Assembly: GCA_026419785.1 (NCBI GenBank)
Contig: JAODTK010003921.1
Coordinates: 1-64,000 of the forward strand
DNA from: Sclerodactyla briareus
Taxonomy: Eukaryota; Echinodermata; Holothuroidea; Dendrochirotida; Sclerodactylidae
Reading direction: 5' to 3'
Length of the DNA stretch: 64,000 nt
The notes under the pieces are model-generated. The model saw only the letters and a program-made list of their open reading frames with translations. It was not told where the DNA came from and did not search any database. Made by a program: the position numbers and the translations under genes. This document shows positions 60,578 to 64,000 of the stretch, piece by piece; the first letter of the stretch is position 1; each line of letters opens with the position of its first letter.

Positions 60578-62088
60578 ATGATGTACCACGGATTGATTCA
60601 CGCCACCGTACTTTGCAGTGCCCTATTTGTTTGAAGGGCAAACTATACCTCTGCAATTTAACACAACAACATATGGAAACGAGCACAGCTACACAGCTGT
60701 TGTTGGAGACACTGTCCTTTTAACTTGTATCCCCCCGACTGGAACCATACGGAATGTGAATATCATTGAGGAAAGCCGTGATTACGGGGGAGTGGCTTCA
60801 ACACTGGTAGATGATGGTAGATTGGTAGAAGACATTAACAAAACATCCCAAAAATACCATTTAGAAAGCCGTTATGACGGTGAAGCCTATGAGTTGGTGA
60901 TTTCGAACTTATCGCGCGGAGCTCGTTATTATTGTGAGTGTCAACTGTGGCGTTGGTATCATTTTTTAGATTTTTTCATTTTTGGAGGGATCTCAGAACG
61001 TACGCTGACCTCTATGTTTCTGAGCGAGGTAAAGATATCGACTTTTGTACACTATCGAATAGAGGGGAGAGGGTACTTTTCACTGATGAAAAATTGATGT
61101 TAACTGTCCTATCGAGATAGATGCAGGTGAATGCGAAATTGCGCAAAATGCGATGAGTGCAATATGAGCAACACGACCATTTGTGAAGTTACTGCGGTAA
61201 ACAACACCAAGCCGGTCTGCGTTCAACAATGTGTGGATTACTGTAGGTACCTTCCGATTATAACAGTGTACAAGTCCTTAGTAGTTTCAGTAATGCCGTC
61301 GAAGGGATTGATAGAGGAAGGTGGAAACCTCATCCTCACATGCACCGGGTAACCACAGTCCGTTATGACTCTGTTTGAATGGCGTTGGAGTGACAACTAC
61401 TCTATCGGGGAGAACGTCTCTGCATGGGAAACATCGAACGGAAGTTGGCTAGAGTAGAAAATCAGCTTTGCGAATAGAACAGATGGTCACATCCTTATAA
61501 ATTGCACTGCAACACTAGGTTCGAAGGTGGAAAGTGTGCAAGCTCGTGTGGAAGAATATATTACGAGTTCGCCATCGTTACTTTCAACCGAAGATCGGGT
61601 GACAGAATCACAAACCGTGTCGCAGTCATAGCCTCACGCGTCAGCCGATGAATATGAAACGGGAGATGACCAGGTCAGTTATATCGGTATCTGCATGTGT
61701 GCTCTGTTTTGTTGTAATCGTGATTGGCCTGTTAATTTCCATCATATATCACTGGAACCGACGAAAGCTGAGACGCGTGGACAAGGTAGCCGAATCTTCA
61801 TGTGAGCGAATCGGAACTGGGACACATAATTGTGACGTCACAGAAATGACGAAAATGGGGTTATCGCCGAGCGAGGCAGAGGTTACAACGAACGAAATGT
61901 ACGAACCGCACATCCCGGAGAACGGAGACACCGAAGTGACGCGGATGGGTTTGTCGCAGAACGATGCTGAGGTAGAAACGAACGATATGTACGAACCGTA
62001 CATCTCGGAGGAGAGGGACACCGAAATTGGCTCATCGCCAATCGCGGGAAAAATTCCCGAAAGAGTTGTGTATGAACTAGTGTCGTAA
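60578..62088 (+). CDS. Gamma-E: Ig-Ig-TM receptor with two tail units and C-terminal ITIM-like motif
   Basis: The best preserved receptor, ~500 residues with no intron needed. The ATG pair gives signal peptide MMYHGLIHATVLCSALFV; one surplus T at ~60,629-60,632 shifts into the 60,618-61,097 frame. There the V-like Ig has GDTVLLTC and, 69 residues later, ISNLSRGARYYCEC, with N-glycosylation sites NTT, NKT and NLS. A Cys-rich linker (61,110-61,250; CAKCDEC, CVQQCVDYC) leads to Ig2 (GGNLILTC at ~61,323-61,346; INCTATLGSKVE near 61,505). 61,648-62,088 is open: TM (residues 11-34 of that frame), NRRKLRR anchor, units with MYEPHIPE and MYEPYISE, then VVYELVS stop. Likely a cell-surface receptor signalling through phosphotyrosine. 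Three to five frame changes remain, either assembly errors or decay. Confidence 0.72.
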
Positions 62089-63070
62089 TCGATTCCGAAG
62101 AAGCCGAGTACGAGTGCAGTTTCAAATCCCCAGTCTCTATACCGTAGGGATATGGACTCGGACTGAGTCCGTGTTAGGCAATCCGAGTCACGAGTCCGGA
62201 TGCGACTACAGCGTATGAATCAAACAGTGGTTCGAGTAAGGAGACTCGTTTACACTACAGCGAAAATAATATTTGACTGCAAAACAGCATGATTTTCCAT
62301 TGAAATTCGGTTTGGTTAATCTGGATCATTGATAGGATTATTGGTACTCATTCACTACACTAGTGTCACAAGTCGGATTCGTCTATGTATGACTATTGTG
62401 ATCGTGTGTAATCGAATATAAATGTTACAATGTTTGCCAAACAAGTGTAATGAGAACCAGTCAAGCGGATATAATATTGTTGCGATATTTTTGGTTTGGG
62501 CCCCATTTATTCATTAACAATTATTAGATCGGCTCAAAGGAAATAGGAACCCCCCTTCTCACTGTTTTAACATCTGTCATTCACGTAAGGGAGCAATATT
62601 TCTCTCCCCACTAAGTTCACGCTGTTAACGGGACTTTTCAAGTGAAGCCACTTATAGCCATGCAACTCGTCATGACATTTCATAAGATTCTAACTACTTA
62701 TACGTCATGTTAACCTCCTGACTATATCATTCACTTTCATTCCACATTGACGACATGTCAGATATCACGTGATGTTATTATTATCGATAGCTAGATGAGG
62801 GTTGAGATTTGAAAGAAACTCTGTCAGCAATCACATGTGTAGTAAATATTTTAATAAATAGATCTTAACTATGTACATCAATTTTCCACGTTGTGGATCC
62901 ATGCGGGCCTTGAAGGGATTTGGTTCAGATGAGTCATCATTCGAATTCGTCTATGTTTGACTATTGTGATACTCTTCTCATCATCGAATACAATATGTTA
63001 CAATGTTTGCCAATCGCAATGTATAGCGGAACCGTTGTCTTGTAGTTCGTTTTATGGGTATCTCCGGGTC
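62089..63070. repeat. Gamma-E 3' region with internal direct repeat
   Basis: Matches 25,370-25,550 and 26,420-27,090. 'gactattgtgat' followed by 'atgttacaatgtttgcca' occurs at 62,390-62,443 and again at 62,958-63,013, about 570 bases apart. No gene is seen. Confidence 0.6.
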
Positions 63071-63084
63071 ATAAGCTCAACAGT

Positions 63085-64000
63085 GGTGACATGTCCCCCC
63101 ACTTTCAAAAGTGGGGGGATATCAAATCGTTTGCCCCCCCACTTTTCCGGACCGTAATAAAAAAAATAATAGGCACATGCAAGATTTTGTATCACTCTAA
63201 ACTGATTCAATTTTTGTCTAACCAAGCAATAATCGCGTTGGAAATTGTCTTAGGTCCACTAATTCCAGGTGCGGACCCCAGGTGAAGATCTGGACCCGAC
63301 TAGGGCCGAAGTTGAAGGATCACCCATGTTTCATACCGAGTTCTCGAATTTTAAATTGAATTGCCAAAAATGCATAATTTTCCAAGTGTTTCGCGCAATG
63401 GCGTTTTTCTTCAGGCGTTGTAGGCTAAACATGCGATGTAATGCTTCACATTTTGTTCACTCGATTAATTTCAGAAGCCCCCCTCCCCAATTTTTCTGAG
63501 ATGAAGGAGTCGGGTCGGGCGAAAATTCGTGAAAATTTAGGGAGGAAAAAGGCAAAGTGAAAAACTGCCTGAATTTTTTGCAGACTTCTCCAATAAAATG
63601 CCCGGAGAACATGCAAAAAAAAAAAAAAAAAAAAATTCGCGCGCGCCGGTAGTTTCCAGTGGCTGACTTGTAAAATTTGGTTAAAAGTTTTTCTGCTCCC
63701 AAATTGGAGTGGTCCCGTACGCCTATGGCTTTTTTCCCTTCGATCCCACAGATACCGTTCGGTAGACCCCTGGATCCCACGCAAACAGAGCTAGAGTAGA
63801 AAATGTAATAAAAAAAATTACCATGTGTGATATTCGGTAAATCATCTTAGTATGTACAATGACAGCTTTTTTGTCTGTCTCTTACTCAAATCACACATGT
63901 AGATGGGTGCTATTGAATGTGGCAAGGGCCGTTTCCGTCGATCTGGAGGGTATGAAAATGTGAAATTTTCTTGGTACGCTTCGCGCCAACCGAGGGGCTC
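63085..64000. mobile_element. Second copy of the dispersed repeat at 2,995-4,015, cut by the window end
   Basis: The opening palindrome (C6-ACTTT...AAAGT-G6 at 63,092-63,120) and 'atcaaatcgtttgcccccc' start a block that follows 3,010-3,880 in order. A 23-base A run lies at 63,616-63,634. Its minus frames of 107-112 codons are overlapping and share only patches with those at 3,289-3,693, so they are not called. Confidence 0.6.

Overview
The window reads as nuclear DNA of an invertebrate animal. It has short and frequently broken frames, many decayed non-LTR retrotransposons, long poly-G/poly-C tracts, simple repeats, and Ig-type membrane receptors with tyrosine-rich tails. The overall flavour suggests a non-vertebrate deuterostome or other marine invertebrate. 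The species cannot be named from sequence alone, and nothing prokaryotic was seen.

The main content is a plus-strand tandem cluster of related putative receptor genes, grouped here into three types. Gamma genes have a signal peptide, V-like Ig domain, Cys-rich linker, second Ig domain, transmembrane (TM) helix and a tail built from ~30-residue units containing MYEPYIPE. There are four: ~23,834-25,400, ~29,049-31,030, ~33,999-37,770 and 60,578-62,088. Alpha genes are remnants with an Ig-like end, a stalk, a TM helix followed by CRKRKKSLDL, and one tail unit (1-480, ~16,940-18,250, 53,270-53,524). Beta units are short, with a signal peptide, a small ectodomain and a hydrophobic segment (22,770-23,270, 44,180-44,660, 59,290-59,800; only a 3' piece at 6,720-7,130). 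Gamma genes show no obvious introns. Two gamma tails end in the ITIM-type motif VVYELV.

Layout: Block I (1-16,900) is alpha, spacer, beta remnant and long spacer. Block II (16,900-27,100) is alpha copies, spacer, beta and gamma-B. The middle (27,100-43,370) holds gamma-C, gamma-D and mostly unique retroelement-rich DNA. Blocks III-IV (43,370-63,070) repeat the order of Blocks I-II: beta, long spacer, alpha, spacer, beta, gamma-E. About 6,650-27,090 is collinear with 44,800-63,065, and 1-6,600 is a further copy of 17,560-21,600 and 53,270-58,700. The window ends in a dispersed repeat also present at ~3-4 kb.

Every reverse-transcriptase remnant recognised (four sequence types, eight loci) is on the minus strand, while every receptor remnant is on the plus strand. 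Three insertions are made visible by paralogous uninterrupted copies: 541-1,966, ~35,311-36,590 (inside gamma-D Ig2) and 56,493-58,032.

Single-base indels are very dense in both coding and spacer DNA. Either the cluster is largely decayed or the assembly carries uncorrected long-read errors. Frameshift-based pseudogene calls are therefore provisional. All homology statements come from reading and aligning by eye; no search was run.
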